DNA from: Anaerolineales bacterium
Lineage (GTDB): Bacteria; Chloroflexota; Anaerolineae; Anaerolineales; UBA4823
Direction: 5' to 3'
DNA: 64,000 bases
Assembly: GCA_003105035.1 (NCBI GenBank)
Contig: PQAL01000013.1
Coordinates: forward strand, 1-64,000
Shown: positions 34,388 through 43,912 of the stretch, one piece after another
Layout of the letters: each line of letters starts with the position of its first letter
Position numbering within the stretch: the first letter of the stretch is position 1
Notes under the pieces: model-generated
Told to the model about the DNA's origin: nothing
Database searches by the model: none
What the model saw: the letters and a program-made list of their open reading frames with translations, nothing else
Made by a program: the position numbers and the translations under genes

Positions 34388-35260
34388 ATGGCAGTAGATA
34401 CGATGAAATTACCAGCCCAACCGGGTCTTGACCCAGACATCGGGATAGGTGAGGCTTTAATGGCTCAAAAACGCAGGGAGCGCATCATCATGACGGTCAA
34501 AATTGGAATCGTCTGGGTGATGATGATTGTTTTTATGGCGATTATCCTGCTCCAATTTAATTTCGATCCTGCGTATATGTTTGCGCATTACCAGTTCGTC
34601 TTAGCCGGTTTATCGACGACCATTTTGCTTTCGGTGCTCTCAATTGCCCTGGCTACCATATTAGCTCTCCTCGGGGCCGTTGCCCGCCTCTCGCATAACT
34701 CTATTGCCTTGGGCATTTCCGGTCTGTACGTCTCCATCTTCCGCGGCACCCCATTATTGGTACAAATTTTCATCATCTATAATGGATTGCCCATGATGGG
34801 TGCCGCGTTAGCAGCCAAAGGTTATCCACAACTCCAGCAAGCTTTAACCCTGAACGCTTTTCAAACCGGTATACTCGCCCTGAGTCTTAACTACGGTGCT
34901 TACATGACCGAGATCTTTCGAGCTGGCATCCAATCCATCAGCGGAGGCCAGCGTGAGGCCGCTGAATCGATCGGGATGAGTCGCATCCAGGTCATGCGGC
35001 GCGTGATCCTGCCCCAGGCCATCCGTGTGATCATCCCCGACATCGGCAACCAGTTCATTGCCATGCAAAAGGATTCTGCCCAGGTATCCGTAATGGGCGT
35101 CTGGGAAATGACCTTTCGAGCCAGCCGCTTTGCCCGGGTGGATAGCAAGTTCATGGAAATGTACATTGTTGCTGCTTTCTTCTACTGGGCTCTAACGATT
35201 GTTTCTTCCTGGGGGGTGGGATACGTAGAGAAGCGCATGAGGCACGCCTATGAGCGATAA
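34388..35260 (+). CDS. Amino-acid ABC importer, permease
   Basis: This 290-residue HisM/GlnP-type permease has about six hydrophobic segments. The family signature is [27 protein letters not shown] in parts ([10 protein letters not shown] near residue 118), and the ABC-contact loop is [25 protein letters not shown] near 196-220. It overlaps the ATPase gene by 11 bp, so translation is coupled. Confidence 0.9.
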   Translation: MAVDTMKLPAQPGLDPDIGIGEALMAQKRRERIIMTVKIGIVWVMMIVFMAIILLQFNFDPAYMFAHYQFVLAGLSTTILLSVLSIALATILALLGAVARLSHNSIALGISGLYVSIFRGTPLLVQIFIIYNGLPMMGAALAAKGYPQLQQALTLNAFQTGILALSLNYGAYMTEIFRAGIQSISGGQREAAESIGMSRIQVMRRVILPQAIRVIIPDIGNQFIAMQKDSAQVSVMGVWEMTFRASRFARVDSKFMEMYIVAAFFYWALTIVSSWGVGYVEKRMRHAYER

Positions 35261-36020
35261 TGAGATCATCCGCGTTGAAAATCTGCACAAATGGTTCGAC
35301 ATGCTGCACGTCCTAAAAGGTGTTTCCTTCACGGTAGCACCCAAGGAAGTGCTGGTGATCATTGGCCGCAGCGGGTCGGGCAAGAGCACATTATTGCGCT
35401 GCTTAAATTTTTTGGAAGAACCTTCTTCAGGCACAATCAGCATTGCCGACCAAACGATGACCATGGGGCCGGGCATCCGCTTCGACCAGAACAAGGCTGT
35501 TACAATGCGCCTGAACACTGGCATGGTTTTCCAGGATTTCAATTTATTTCCGCATATGACTGCTCTCCAGAATGTCATTGAAGGCCTGGTAACAGTTAAG
35601 AAAATGCCCAGGGATCAGGCTATCCCGATGGGGATGAAATTCCTGCAAAAGGTGGGGTTGGAGGAGAAGTGTGATGTACACCCCATCCGCTTGTCTGGTG
35701 GGCAAAAACAGCGCGTGGCCATCGCGCGTGCCCTGGCTATGGAACCCAAGGTGATGCTGTTCGATGAGCCGACCTCTGCCCTCGACCCTGAGCTGATCGG
35801 GGAAGTACTGGACGTGATGAAGCGAATCGCCTTCGAAGGCACCACGATGGTGGTGGTTACCCACGAGATGGGTTTTGCTTGCGACGTTTCGGACAGGATC
35901 CTGTTTGTTGATAAAGGAGTGATCGTCGAATCAGGTGATGCAGACCAGATCTTTAACCACCCGCTCGACGAGCGTACGCGCCTGTTCCTTGAACCCATCC
36001 GTAAAGTGCAACAGATATGA
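35250..36020 (+). CDS. Amino-acid ABC importer, ATP-binding protein
   Basis: This 256-residue GlnQ/HisP-type ATPase has Walker [11 protein letters not shown]-loop [12 protein letters not shown], signature [17 protein letters not shown], Walker [15 protein letters not shown] and the H-loop VVTHEMGFA. It is the last gene of the importer operon and is followed by a terminator. Confidence 0.93.
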   Translation: MSDNEIIRVENLHKWFDMLHVLKGVSFTVAPKEVLVIIGRSGSGKSTLLRCLNFLEEPSSGTISIADQTMTMGPGIRFDQNKAVTMRLNTGMVFQDFNLFPHMTALQNVIEGLVTVKKMPRDQAIPMGMKFLQKVGLEEKCDVHPIRLSGGQKQRVAIARALAMEPKVMLFDEPTSALDPELIGEVLDVMKRIAFEGTTMVVVTHEMGFACDVSDRILFVDKGVIVESGDADQIFNHPLDERTRLFLEPIRKVQQI

Positions 36021-36031
36021 CCATATTGGAG

Positions 36032-36058
36032 CCGGGGTCGCAGATCCCGGTTTTTCTT
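36032..36058 (+). terminator. Intrinsic terminator of the amino-acid importer operon
   Basis: CCGGGGTC (36032-36039) pairs with GATCCCGG (36043-36050), with one G-U pair and a 3-nt loop, followed by TTTTTCTTT. Confidence 0.85.
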
Positions 36059-36159
36059 TAATTTGGGCGAAATATCCTGGCCCGATTAGCTGCGCAACCC
36101 CGGCAAATTGGTTGTTATAATTCTTCTAGCTCACCATCATCTTCTGTGGACACGGAAAA

Positions 36160-36933
36160 ATGACCATCCGACGACTGACCATTAGCCTGCTCGCCATTTA
36201 TGCCCTGCTGACCCTTTACACGCTGATCGGCCCATCGCTGGGATTACCCTACCATCTCTTTTTCACTCCCCTGCTAACCCTGGTGGCTTTCACTTTCGCA
36301 TTGTTACACGGGTCTCAAAACCTGGGATGGAAACAAACCTTGCTACTGCTCGGTCTCACTTTTGTTATCAGTTTGCTATTCGAATGCGTGGGGGTCGCCA
36401 CGGGGTGGGTTTATGGCGCTTACCACTACACCGATAAACTCGGGTATAAATTCCTGGGTTTAGTACCCTTGCTCATCCCCGTTGCCTGGTTCATGATGAC
36501 GTACCCGTCCCTGGTCATCTCCAGAATGATCACTCCTACGCTTAAAAACGTGCTCACTTGGCGCCTGCTCACTGCAGCGATTGGTGCGGTGGCTATGACG
36601 GCCTGGGATCTGGCGATGGACCCAATGATGGTTTCGGGAGGGCATTGGATTTGGGATCAGGCTGGAGCCTACTTCGGCATTCCTCTACAGAACTATTGGG
36701 GCTGGTGGCTGACATCCTTTCTCACCTTTTTCCTGTTCCTCTCGATTGCCCGCATTAAACCAGGTGGTGGCGCTCCACGCGACCCTTACAACTACCTGGC
36801 GATTTGGAGTTATGTGATTACCGGCTTAGGCAGTCTACTTGCAGACTTCGAATTCGGCTTACCTGGCCCTGCCCTGGTAGGCATCTTCGCCATGCTGCCG
36901 TGGGTGGTGATGGGGTTAATCAAACGGGAGTAG
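36160..36933 (+). CDS. CruF-like carotenoid biosynthesis membrane protein (DUF422)
   Basis: This 257-residue protein has seven or so membrane helices. It carries the DUF422 hallmarks VISLLFECVGVATGWVYGAYHYTD in parts (FECVGVATGWVYG near residue 73), a WDLAMDPMM segment near 150 and YWGWWLTSFLTFF near 180. CruF-type members hydrate carotenoid ends (1',2'-hydratase). No other carotenoid gene is in the window; the two geranylgeranyl-reductase-like genes upstream also act on isoprenoid-type substrates by family. A TATAAT lies at 36116-36121 without a good -35. Confidence 0.75.
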   Translation: MTIRRLTISLLAIYALLTLYTLIGPSLGLPYHLFFTPLLTLVAFTFALLHGSQNLGWKQTLLLLGLTFVISLLFECVGVATGWVYGAYHYTDKLGYKFLGLVPLLIPVAWFMMTYPSLVISRMITPTLKNVLTWRLLTAAIGAVAMTAWDLAMDPMMVSGGHWIWDQAGAYFGIPLQNYWGWWLTSFLTFFLFLSIARIKPGGGAPRDPYNYLAIWSYVITGLGSLLADFEFGLPGPALVGIFAMLPWVVMGLIKRE

Positions 36934-37063
36934 GTTCTCTTCCTTGTTTGCGTAATTCTATATAGACCAAATAAGTTCGGGGAGAAGCACGATCTATTTG
37001 GATGGGGATTACACCATCGGTTGATGGTGATGCACCTTGCCTGCGATATATTCCCTGAGGCGG

Positions 37064-38269
37064 CTAAAATATTATTTTGATTACGGTCGGTTTGTCATCC
37101 GGGAACGCAGGACCAACTCCCAGCCATAATTCAGCCTCATTTTGAGTCAGGTGGCACAGGAAATAGGCTTTGACGTGCTGGTTGGCATACGCCCACTTCT
37201 CACCCACCTGTGAAGTGATCATCTTAAAAAGAGCCCGCAGCTCGCCCGGGTCAGCTTTAGCCTCACCTCGAGCCTCCATCAGATGGCGTGTGTTTTCCGC
37301 TCGATCTTCAAACCATCTTCGTTCCTCCAGCACCAAGTCTTCAATCTCCTGAATTCGTGGGTCAGCCCCGTCTGTGAAGATATTGGCCTGGTATACGTAG
37401 GAGCCAGGCTTCTTCTCCAATTTGCTCTGGAGGGAGTAGCTCGCTCCAAACTCGCATTTCAGAGCCTGTACTTCTCCTCCTTTCACGGTGGCAACGTTTA
37501 AGGCATAACCATCGAAAGTGGGCAGCATTGCCTCGATCAGGGCTTGTGTATCGTATGCAGCTCCCAGGCGGAGTGCCAACCAGGTGACGATATTACCCAG
37601 GATAGCCGGAGTACCCTGCGCTAAAGGCTTGATATAGAGTAAGTCAGCTGCCTGCACACACCCATCACTGCGCCACCCAAAGGCGGGGCCAGGTAGAAGA
37701 TCGGGATAGATAAAAGCGTTAATCACCACCTGTCTTTGCCCTTCCTGCACATTGAATGAAGCTATCCGCAGCTGGTCGAAACCAGTGCCCGGCTCAGTTT
37801 CGATATCCTCTTCGGTATGCCATAGGGTGATGGTGCCATCATCACAGCGTAGCATGCCGGTCTGGCAGCCAGTGCTGTCGTTCTGCAGGAACAATGCGAG
37901 CTCAAGACTCCCAATGGGTTGGTGAGGCGCCAGGGCTGGGTGGTGATAATTATCCAGCCCTGATCCTCGTGACCAGGCTGCCAAACATTCCAGGTATTCA
38001 TCCAGTGCCACTCGCAGAAGCGGCTCAACATGGGAATCACTCACCTTTTGAAAAAGAGCCTGCTTGCAGTGTTGTACCTGGTCGAACAATTGGGCTATGC
38101 GGGTAGGTGGCAGCGTTTCTAGCCGGTGGGTGATGATCTTATGCACCTGGAGCGCCACGTGCTGTCCAAGCAGGCGGTGTGCCTCCGGCAGACTTGCATG
38201 GGTGAAATCCAACCAGACAAAATCACCGAGGCAGGCCTTGATCGAGCGGAGGAACGGGCGTGTTTCCAT
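37064..38269 (-). CDS. Conserved protein of unknown function, possibly Ntn-hydrolase-like
   Basis: I do not recognise this 401-residue protein with confidence. It lacks a signal peptide or membrane segments. The middle has STGCQTGMLRCDDGTITLWHTEED near 132-155, then FGWRSDGCVQAADLLYIKP and LKCEFGASYSL, a rhythm resembling acyl-CoA:6-APA acyltransferase / C45 peptidase proteins, where a cysteine at the start of such a strand becomes the N-terminal nucleophile. This is a weak resemblance. The last ~130 residues are helical with EERRWFEDRAENTRHLMEAR. It lies 18 bp after the DUF362 gene and is probably co-transcribed. Confidence 0.45.
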   Translation of the reverse strand: METRPFLRSIKACLGDFVWLDFTHASLPEAHRLLGQHVALQVHKIITHRLETLPPTRIAQLFDQVQHCKQALFQKVSDSHVEPLLRVALDEYLECLAAWSRGSGLDNYHHPALAPHQPIGSLELALFLQNDSTGCQTGMLRCDDGTITLWHTEEDIETEPGTGFDQLRIASFNVQEGQRQVVINAFIYPDLLPGPAFGWRSDGCVQAADLLYIKPLAQGTPAILGNIVTWLALRLGAAYDTQALIEAMLPTFDGYALNVATVKGGEVQALKCEFGASYSLQSKLEKKPGSYVYQANIFTDGADPRIQEIEDLVLEERRWFEDRAENTRHLMEARGEAKADPGELRALFKMITSQVGEKWAYANQHVKAYFLCHLTQNEAELWLGVGPAFPDDKPTVIKIIF

Positions 38270-38287
38270 GATTACGATCAGTGACGC

Positions 38288-39463
38288 TTAACGAGCCGGG
38301 ATGTATCCTAATGGGGCGTAGGATATAAGCTCTACGGGCAGCACATCCACCAGCTCATACTTACGAGTGCCGAGACCCATCTGCTCACCATATTCAATGA
38401 CCTTGTACGGATCCTTGAGTGGACCGTGAAGCACCTGGAAGGGATGACCTGTACGAGTGTGAACTTCCATACATGTTGGGATATTTTCCTCGATCAAGCG
38501 GCTCTTGCCGATTACATCCAGGGTGGCCTGCTCGAGGGCCACGATGTCATCCGAGCCAAAGATGCCGGCATCGGGCAGGATGGGCATGCTGGTGAAGCCA
38601 AAACAATCGCACACGGGGGTCATATGGGTGGCCAGGTTAATATGGATTGCCTTACCGGGTTTGAATGTAGAAAGGGTGATCGCCGTGCTATGTGCGCAGG
38701 CCTCTTGGAAGGCATGGAAATTTACTGCATCAATCTTAAGACTTCCTGGAGGTGCAACCTGAAGACATCTACCACAATTATTGCATGGTTCTATATGCAT
38801 GTGGAGCCCACCGGGGTGCTCTTTATCATCAACCAGGGCTTCAAACGGGCAGGCAGCCTTAATGGCCTGGCGAGTTTCTTCATCCGGGCACTTGTCAGGG
38901 AACCAATATTGATCGTATTGCGTCGTATCATGGATGGCGCTGCGCGTCTCACCTACCATGCAACCCAGCGCCAGGTTCTTGAAAGCTGCCCCAAAGCCAC
39001 AGCTGGGGTGCCCTTTGACATGAGCAAAATCGACCAGGAAAGTGGCATCCTGGATCATCCCGGCCAGGTGCCAGTCCTGGATATTTTTGTACGGACGATG
39101 ATGGCTGTAAAAATACTTTTCATCCGGTCCTGCTGCCGGGTAAACCTGGCAGCCGATCACCTCAGAGGCATATCCGCGGGTTTCCGCGCCGCGCGCATCC
39201 CAACTCACATCCGCAACGAACGGCTTGCCACCCCCATCCTTGATCGCCTGAACCACCTTACGCACAAACACCGGATGGATAGTGGAATAAACAATGTTAT
39301 TGCCCGTATGCATCTTGATCACCACAGACTCATCCTTCACCCGGTCGCGCAGGTGCAGCTGGTCGATGAGCAGGTCAAGTTTAGCCGGCAGGGTCTCCTT
39401 GGCTTCAAGGCGCGCCTGCCGGGGTGAGCCATAATAAACAATGCTCGCAGGGTTATCTGACAT
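38288..39463 (-). CDS. DUF362 iron-sulfur protein
   Basis: This 391-residue protein has the DUF362 layout: VVIKMHTGNNIVYSTIHPVFVRKVVQAI near 45-75, FLVDFAHVKGHPSCGFGAAFKNLALGCMVGE near 147-177, a cysteine cluster CNNCGRCLQVAPPGSL near residue 232 like half a ferredoxin site, and a C-terminal DCFGFTSMPILPDAGIFGSDDIVALEQATLDV. Only one CxxCxxC cluster is obvious, plus scattered cysteines. DUF362 proteins are often annotated as iron-sulfur proteins of unknown activity. A very long shadow frame lies on the opposite strand. Confidence 0.75.
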   Translation of the reverse strand: MSDNPASIVYYGSPRQARLEAKETLPAKLDLLIDQLHLRDRVKDESVVIKMHTGNNIVYSTIHPVFVRKVVQAIKDGGGKPFVADVSWDARGAETRGYASEVIGCQVYPAAGPDEKYFYSHHRPYKNIQDWHLAGMIQDATFLVDFAHVKGHPSCGFGAAFKNLALGCMVGETRSAIHDTTQYDQYWFPDKCPDEETRQAIKAACPFEALVDDKEHPGGLHMHIEPCNNCGRCLQVAPPGSLKIDAVNFHAFQEACAHSTAITLSTFKPGKAIHINLATHMTPVCDCFGFTSMPILPDAGIFGSDDIVALEQATLDVIGKSRLIEENIPTCMEVHTRTGHPFQVLHGPLKDPYKVIEYGEQMGLGTRKYELVDVLPVELISYAPLGYIPAR

Positions 39464-39560
39464 GTAAATGATCCTTTCAACAGAGAAGTTGGCATATTAT
39501 AAATCACGAAAGCGAGGTGAGAGTACCTGATAAAAGAATTATTAATACCCTATTTTGGGC

Positions 39561-39589
39561 TTGATTATTTATATTAATTTCTGTACACT
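39561..39589 (+). promoter_or_regulatory. Possible promoter of the three-repeat secreted protein
   Basis: TTGATT (39561-39566) and TACACT (39584-39589) are 17 bp apart; an overlapping GATAAT is an alternative -10. The start would be about 42 nt before the ATG. Confidence 0.4.
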
Positions 39590-39638
39590 GATAATAGTAT
39601 CGGGCAAGCTAGCTGTAACCTGCCTGGAGGAGAAAGCA

Positions 39639-41672
39639 ATGATTAAAAATCTGCGTAAAATCGGGTATATATTTTTGATCCTGATGTTCTTATCCGGCAT
39701 TGGGATCGTTGTTGCCAGGGCTCAGGATGGTGTTCTTCTGGCTGATGCAGTAGTTTACCTGCCCATGCTTTTCAAGGAGCCACAGGGAGGCCAATCGATA
39801 AGTGGTAGGGTGCTCAGCCCTCAAAGCGTTCCCCTTCCAGGGGTCACAATTCGTACCGATCACGGCCAGTCAGTAGTTACGGATCTGGAGGGCGATTATG
39901 TCATCGATGGTCTAAATGACGGTTCATATGTGCTCACCCCATCCCAGGGGGGCACAGTATTTTCGCCGAGCTCATCTTCCGTGATCGTCCCCCCTAACGT
40001 AGAAAAATTGAACTTTACAGCTCAGGTGAGCTGCTCCCAGGTGGTGATCAATAGTGGTTTTGAAGATAACTCTGGTTGGGAGTTCCCCGTCACCGCATAT
40101 ACCGCGGGGTACACCACCTCTGAAAAACACAGTGGCAGCCGCTCAGCCCGGACAGGCATCGTTAACCCGGCGGACAATATCTACAGCTATTCATCCACCC
40201 GCCAAAAGGTGAGTATCCCATCCGGAAGCACCAGTGCTTATCTCACTTTCTGGATCAAACCTTATAGCGGGCAAGTAATGGGGCAGGCATTACCGCACAA
40301 ACCCGATGCAGGTGCATCCGTGGATGCTGCCCAAATGTCAGGGGATGTACAGTACGTGCTGATCCTGGACAGTAACCTCAATACCATCGGCACCCTGGTC
40401 TGGCAGATCAGCAATAGCCAGACCTGGACCCAATTACAGTTCAATCTGGTTGGTTATGCTGGCAAAACCATCTACCTCCATTTCGGCACTTATAACGATG
40501 GCTATGATGGAATATCTTCCCTGTTCGTCGATGATGTCTCTTTGGAAATCTGCCCGGGAGGGCCTCCTCCTCCCACCCCCCCACCAGGTCCATGCACGAA
40601 CCTGATCCGCAACCCTGGTTTTGAGTCGAGTAGCGATTGGGAGATCCCCAATACTGCCTACCCTGCAGGTTATTCCACCGTCCAGGCTCATAGCGGCGCC
40701 CGCTCGATGCGTACGGGAATACTTAATCTCGGAGAAAATAAGTACAGTTACTCAGATTTCCGCCAGGCGGTGACCATCCCCTATGGCGCAGCTGTTGCCA
40801 AGGCCAGCTTCTGGCTTTACACCTTGAGCGGGGAAACGAAAAGCATGTCCCAGCTCGAGGCGATCACTCCTACCGGAAGGCCTTTCGAGCAGACTGTCCT
40901 TAGTGGCGATTTACAGTACGTACTGATCCTGGATCGCTACCAAAATTGGATCGACACCCTGGTGTGGCAACGCACAGCTGAAGGCTACTGGCATTATTAT
41001 GAGTTCGACCTGCGCCGCTATGCTGGCCAGAAAATCTACCTGCAGTTTGGAACCTATAACGATGGCTATAATGGCATAACCAGCATGTTCGTGGATGATG
41101 TCAGCTTGAGTGACTGCCCAGCCACGCCGACCCCACCCCCCGGCCAGTGCCAGGAGCTGATCGTCAACAATAATTTCGACAGCAATAATGGCTGGATCAT
41201 CCTGAAGACCAACTACCCGGCGGCCTACTCCAATGCCCAGTATCATTCCCCCTTCCGCTCAATGCGTACCGGGATCACAAACTCGGCTGATAACACCTAC
41301 AGCTATTCCGACTTCCGGCAGGTGGTCAGCATCCCCTCGAATGCCAACCACGTCACCTTGAATATGTGGGTTTACCCGCAAAGTAGCGGAACAACACTGG
41401 GATCCTTGCCCATGCCTGAACGCACGCAGTTCTTCGGTCTCGAGCCTATGGCTGATGATTCCCAATACTTGCTGGTGCTGGATCAAAACCAATACTGGAT
41501 TGATACCCTGCTATGGATGCGCAGCAATAGCCAGGTATGGACGAACAATATCATGGACCTGAAGGAATTCGCTGGGCGGACGATCATGTTGCAGTGGGGC
41601 ACATACAATAATGGCACAGGCGGCATCTCATCGATGTTCGTGGATGACGTGAGCCTGCAAGCTTGCCCATGA
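39639..41672 (+). CDS. Secreted protein with carboxypeptidase-like domain and three jelly-roll-type repeats
   Basis: This 677-residue protein starts at ATG 39639 behind GGAGGAG. A signal peptide (about residues 1-33) is followed by a carboxypeptidase-regulatory-like beta domain (ISGRVLSPQSVPLPGVTIRTD, YVIDGLNDGSYVLTP). Three ~175-residue repeats follow, each starting with a cysteine and NxGFE-type motif and ending YAGxxIYLxFGTYNDGYxGIxSxFVDDVSLxxC, joined by Pro-rich linkers. The repeats look like carbohydrate-binding or MAM/jelly-roll modules. No catalytic domain or cell-wall anchor is seen. It may be a surface adhesin or a matrix-binding protein. Confidence 0.75.
   Translation: MIKNLRKIGYIFLILMFLSGIGIVVARAQDGVLLADAVVYLPMLFKEPQGGQSISGRVLSPQSVPLPGVTIRTDHGQSVVTDLEGDYVIDGLNDGSYVLTPSQGGTVFSPSSSSVIVPPNVEKLNFTAQVSCSQVVINSGFEDNSGWEFPVTAYTAGYTTSEKHSGSRSARTGIVNPADNIYSYSSTRQKVSIPSGSTSAYLTFWIKPYSGQVMGQALPHKPDAGASVDAAQMSGDVQYVLILDSNLNTIGTLVWQISNSQTWTQLQFNLVGYAGKTIYLHFGTYNDGYDGISSLFVDDVSLEICPGGPPPPTPPPGPCTNLIRNPGFESSSDWEIPNTAYPAGYSTVQAHSGARSMRTGILNLGENKYSYSDFRQAVTIPYGAAVAKASFWLYTLSGETKSMSQLEAITPTGRPFEQTVLSGDLQYVLILDRYQNWIDTLVWQRTAEGYWHYYEFDLRRYAGQKIYLQFGTYNDGYNGITSMFVDDVSLSDCPATPTPPPGQCQELIVNNNFDSNNGWIILKTNYPAAYSNAQYHSPFRSMRTGITNSADNTYSYSDFRQVVSIPSNANHVTLNMWVYPQSSGTTLGSLPMPERTQFFGLEPMADDSQYLLVLDQNQYWIDTLLWMRSNSQVWTNNIMDLKEFAGRTIMLQWGTYNNGTGGISSMFVDDVSLQACP
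40032..41666 (+). repeat. Three tandem ~525-bp coding repeats
   Basis: Repeat units lie at 40032-40553, 40593-41117 and 41148-41666. Each encodes about 174 residues beginning and ending with cysteine, so each unit could be closed by a disulfide. The linkers are proline-rich (PPPPTPPPGP and TPTPPPG). Unit two and three share YSYSDFRQ and MRTGI segments. Confidence 0.8.
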
Positions 41673-41690
41673 GCTTTGATTGACAACCTT

Positions 41691-41719
41691 CCCGGAGGAA
41701 ATGCCTCCGGGATTTTTTT
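41691..41719 (+). terminator. Intrinsic terminator after the secreted protein
   Basis: CCCGGAGG (41691-41698) pairs with CCTCCGGG (41704-41711) across a 5-nt loop, followed by ATTTTTTT. The T-run overlaps the stop codon of the convergent gene. Confidence 0.93.
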
Positions 41720-42410
41720 AATTGGAGGCTGGTGCAGCTTCTTTCAGGTACGCTTTATGGTTTATTAACCCTGCGCTCCACATCACCAGGGATAGCCCGA
41801 TGATCACCAAGGACCAGCCCGCTATCTGGAACGGCATGTGCCAAACATCAGCATAGTTAACTCCAGTGATCGTATGGGTAAATCCCATAAAGTACTGGAT
41901 AGTCAAGCACATCGCACCCATGGCGATAGCTGCCGATCCACCTGCCAGGCCGGCTGTGTTGGACGGATGCGGACGGCCATAACCAATATGCTCCCATAAA
42001 CCTGGGATGCGGTAGATCAGGAAGACTACCAGGGTGAGCAGGTTGACGTAGGTCACCATGTCCACCGGCATGGAGCTACCGCGCAGGCTCCGTGAGACCA
42101 GCATGTGGATGACGCCGACGACTGATCCACCGATCAGGGCAATGAGGGAATAGCGGTAGGCATTTGGTCGGTTGCGGATGAGTAGGACGACCGCCCGGAC
42201 ACCCATCACCCCAAAGGCAGTAGTCACGATTACGAACAGGATATACAACCATTGGTATGGGGCAATCCCTGAAAATGAGCCGCTAAAACCGGTTGGGTTG
42301 AGAGCAACACAGGTAGTCCCGATCCCACCCATCAAGGTGAAGACTGCTGTCAATCCCATCAACACGATGCCAATGATGCGTAAAACCTTAGCCCACCATT
42401 TATCTTTCAT
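41718..42410 (-). CDS. Six-helix membrane protein of the heme-copper-like operon, unknown
   Basis: This 230-residue protein has six predicted membrane helices and no recognised domain. Possible ligands near helix ends are the histidines in VIHMLV, FTHTITG and VWHMPF. ATG 42410 is preferred because GGAGA lies 6 nt upstream; the in-frame ATG at 42416 would touch the ribosome-binding site. It is the last gene of a seven-gene operon. Confidence 0.6.
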   Translation of the reverse strand: MKDKWWAKVLRIIGIVLMGLTAVFTLMGGIGTTCVALNPTGFSGSFSGIAPYQWLYILFVIVTTAFGVMGVRAVVLLIRNRPNAYRYSLIALIGGSVVGVIHMLVSRSLRGSSMPVDMVTYVNLLTLVVFLIYRIPGLWEHIGYGRPHPSNTAGLAGGSAAIAMGAMCLTIQYFMGFTHTITGVNYADVWHMPFQIAGWSLVIIGLSLVMWSAGLINHKAYLKEAAPASN

Positions 42411-42431
42411 TTGCATTCTCCTTTAGATACG

Positions 42432-43040
42432 TTATGCAAGCCTGAAACCAGTGACAAATGCCAGGGTAGTCAGCATGAACAATGCCGGTAGGATGCTCAA
42501 GATGATCTCACGCGATACGATCGGCCTCCCCGTACGCAAAAAATAGAGCAGCAAACCGCCCAATCCCATCAAGGCGCCGCCAAGACCCACAAAAGCAAAG
42601 CCCGGTGCGGTGATGCCTTGGGCAGCCAGGATAGTGGGCAAGAGAAACACGACCATCCCTGCCGCCCCGTGCACGATGGTTAATATAACCACCGATACCT
42701 GGGATGGGAAGCTAATGGTCCGGGTAATAATGATGGCCAGGAAGCCTGCTATGGTGAAGATAAGGTAGGCTAGCTTGTATTTTTCGACGTGTTCCCAGAT
42801 CAGCCCCAGGGAAAGGCTGAGCGGGATGATAGTGGAAACGATCACCACGACCCGGCTGTTCAAGACATCAAAACCGAGGATGATGACCAGCAAGCTGGCG
42901 ACGATCAGCACCCCAAAAGCGATCGTATATGCAATCGTAGGGATGCCTTCCAGGCCGTTGATACCCACAACGACCATATAGGCTGCCAAAAGGCAGGTAA
43001 TGAGCAGCAGGATGCGATCGAGAGGGGTTAGCTTCTTCAA
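42432..43040 (-). CDS. Seven-helix membrane protein of the heme-copper-like operon, unknown
   Basis: This 202-residue very hydrophobic protein has about seven helices and starts at a TTG (43040). Histidines occur in LIWEHVEKYK and ILTIVHGAAGMV. It matches no family I know. It lies 8 bp after ctaB and 21 bp before the final gene of the operon. Confidence 0.58.
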   Translation of the reverse strand: MKKLTPLDRILLLITCLLAAYMVVVGINGLEGIPTIAYTIAFGVLIVASLLVIILGFDVLNSRVVVIVSTIIPLSLSLGLIWEHVEKYKLAYLIFTIAGFLAIIITRTISFPSQVSVVILTIVHGAAGMVVFLLPTILAAQGITAPGFAFVGLGGALMGLGGLLLYFLRTGRPIVSREIILSILPALFMLTTLAFVTGFRLA

Positions 43041-43048
43041 CAGCCTGA

Positions 43049-43909
43049 TTATAGGGATAGCAGGATCATTGATGCAAGCATATAGATAGAAGCATACTTG
43101 AACAGGCTAAAGTTTACCTGTTCGGAGGGGCGAAAAACTGTCACCACGGAGAGCAACAAAAGGCCCGAGGACAGAACAGCCATCAAGCGCAGCGCTCCAG
43201 CCTGGATGCCAATCATTACTCCTGCTACACCGATCGAAGCAGCTGCAATGATGGCGGAGAGGGCAATGATGGCCCGTGTAGCATCGAAACCATAGGATGA
43301 TGGGAAGGTTGGCACGCCAGCTGCCTGGTAATCATCATAATAGCGCATGGTATAGGTGAGGATATGGGTCGGTATCCAGAACAGCACTGCCATCATGAGC
43401 AGCAAGCCCACCACATCAATATGACCAACCGCCAGCACCCGCCCAGCCAGAATGGGCATTCCGCCGGAAATACCGCCCCACACGATGCTCCAGCAGGTGC
43501 GGCGCTTCAGCCAGATGGTGTAGACAATCACATCGAAGAACAGTCCGCTGAATACTACAATACCATACAGCACATTCAACGAAATTGCCCAGCTTACACC
43601 GGCAAAGGATAATAACAAGCCGAGCCATAAGGCCTCACGGCGGGTGACTTGCCCCGAAGCCAATGGCCTGTTGTGGGTGCGGTTCATCACCGTATCGATA
43701 TCTGCGTCATACCACATGTTCAGGATGGTCGACCCGCTGATGGCCAGGAACAGGCTGCCAGCTAATCCAAGAAGTGTGCCCAGGGATAAATGGGTATGCG
43801 CGCTCATGTAGCCAGCCACGCCGGTGGATAGCAGTAAACCGGTCTGTAGGGTTTTTATGAGTGGTAGATATGCCTTAAATTTCGTCCTGAACAATTGTGA
43901 AATGCGCAT
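43049..43909 (-). CDS. ctaB: Heme O synthase-type prenyltransferase (CtaB/UbiA family)
   Basis: This 286-residue UbiA-superfamily protein has nine or so helices. The first aspartate-rich motif is NMWYDADIDTVMNRTHNRPLASGQ near residues 65-88, where RTxNRPL is the protoheme IX farnesyltransferase signature. The second region reads LKRRTCWSIVWGGISGGMPILAG and the loop PTHILTYTMRYYDDYQAAGVP. The enzyme converts heme B to heme O for heme-copper oxidases. Its placement in this operon supports a heme O or A requirement of the neighbouring membrane protein. Confidence 0.85.
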   Translation of the reverse strand: MRISQLFRTKFKAYLPLIKTLQTGLLLSTGVAGYMSAHTHLSLGTLLGLAGSLFLAISGSTILNMWYDADIDTVMNRTHNRPLASGQVTRREALWLGLLLSFAGVSWAISLNVLYGIVVFSGLFFDVIVYTIWLKRRTCWSIVWGGISGGMPILAGRVLAVGHIDVVGLLLMMAVLFWIPTHILTYTMRYYDDYQAAGVPTFPSSYGFDATRAIIALSAIIAAASIGVAGVMIGIQAGALRLMAVLSSGLLLLSVVTVFRPSEQVNFSLFKYASIYMLASMILLSL

Positions 43910-43912
43910 AGC

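Noticed and set aside
38426-39427. 333-codon open frame on the plus strand
   Set aside because: It lies antisense to the DUF362 gene, whose motifs are clear, and its translation has no family-like features or ribosome-binding site.
40032-41666. Repeats considered as a CRISPR or mobile element
   Set aside because: The units are in-frame protein-coding repeats of about 525 bp, not short direct repeats with spacers; no cas or transposase gene is in the window.
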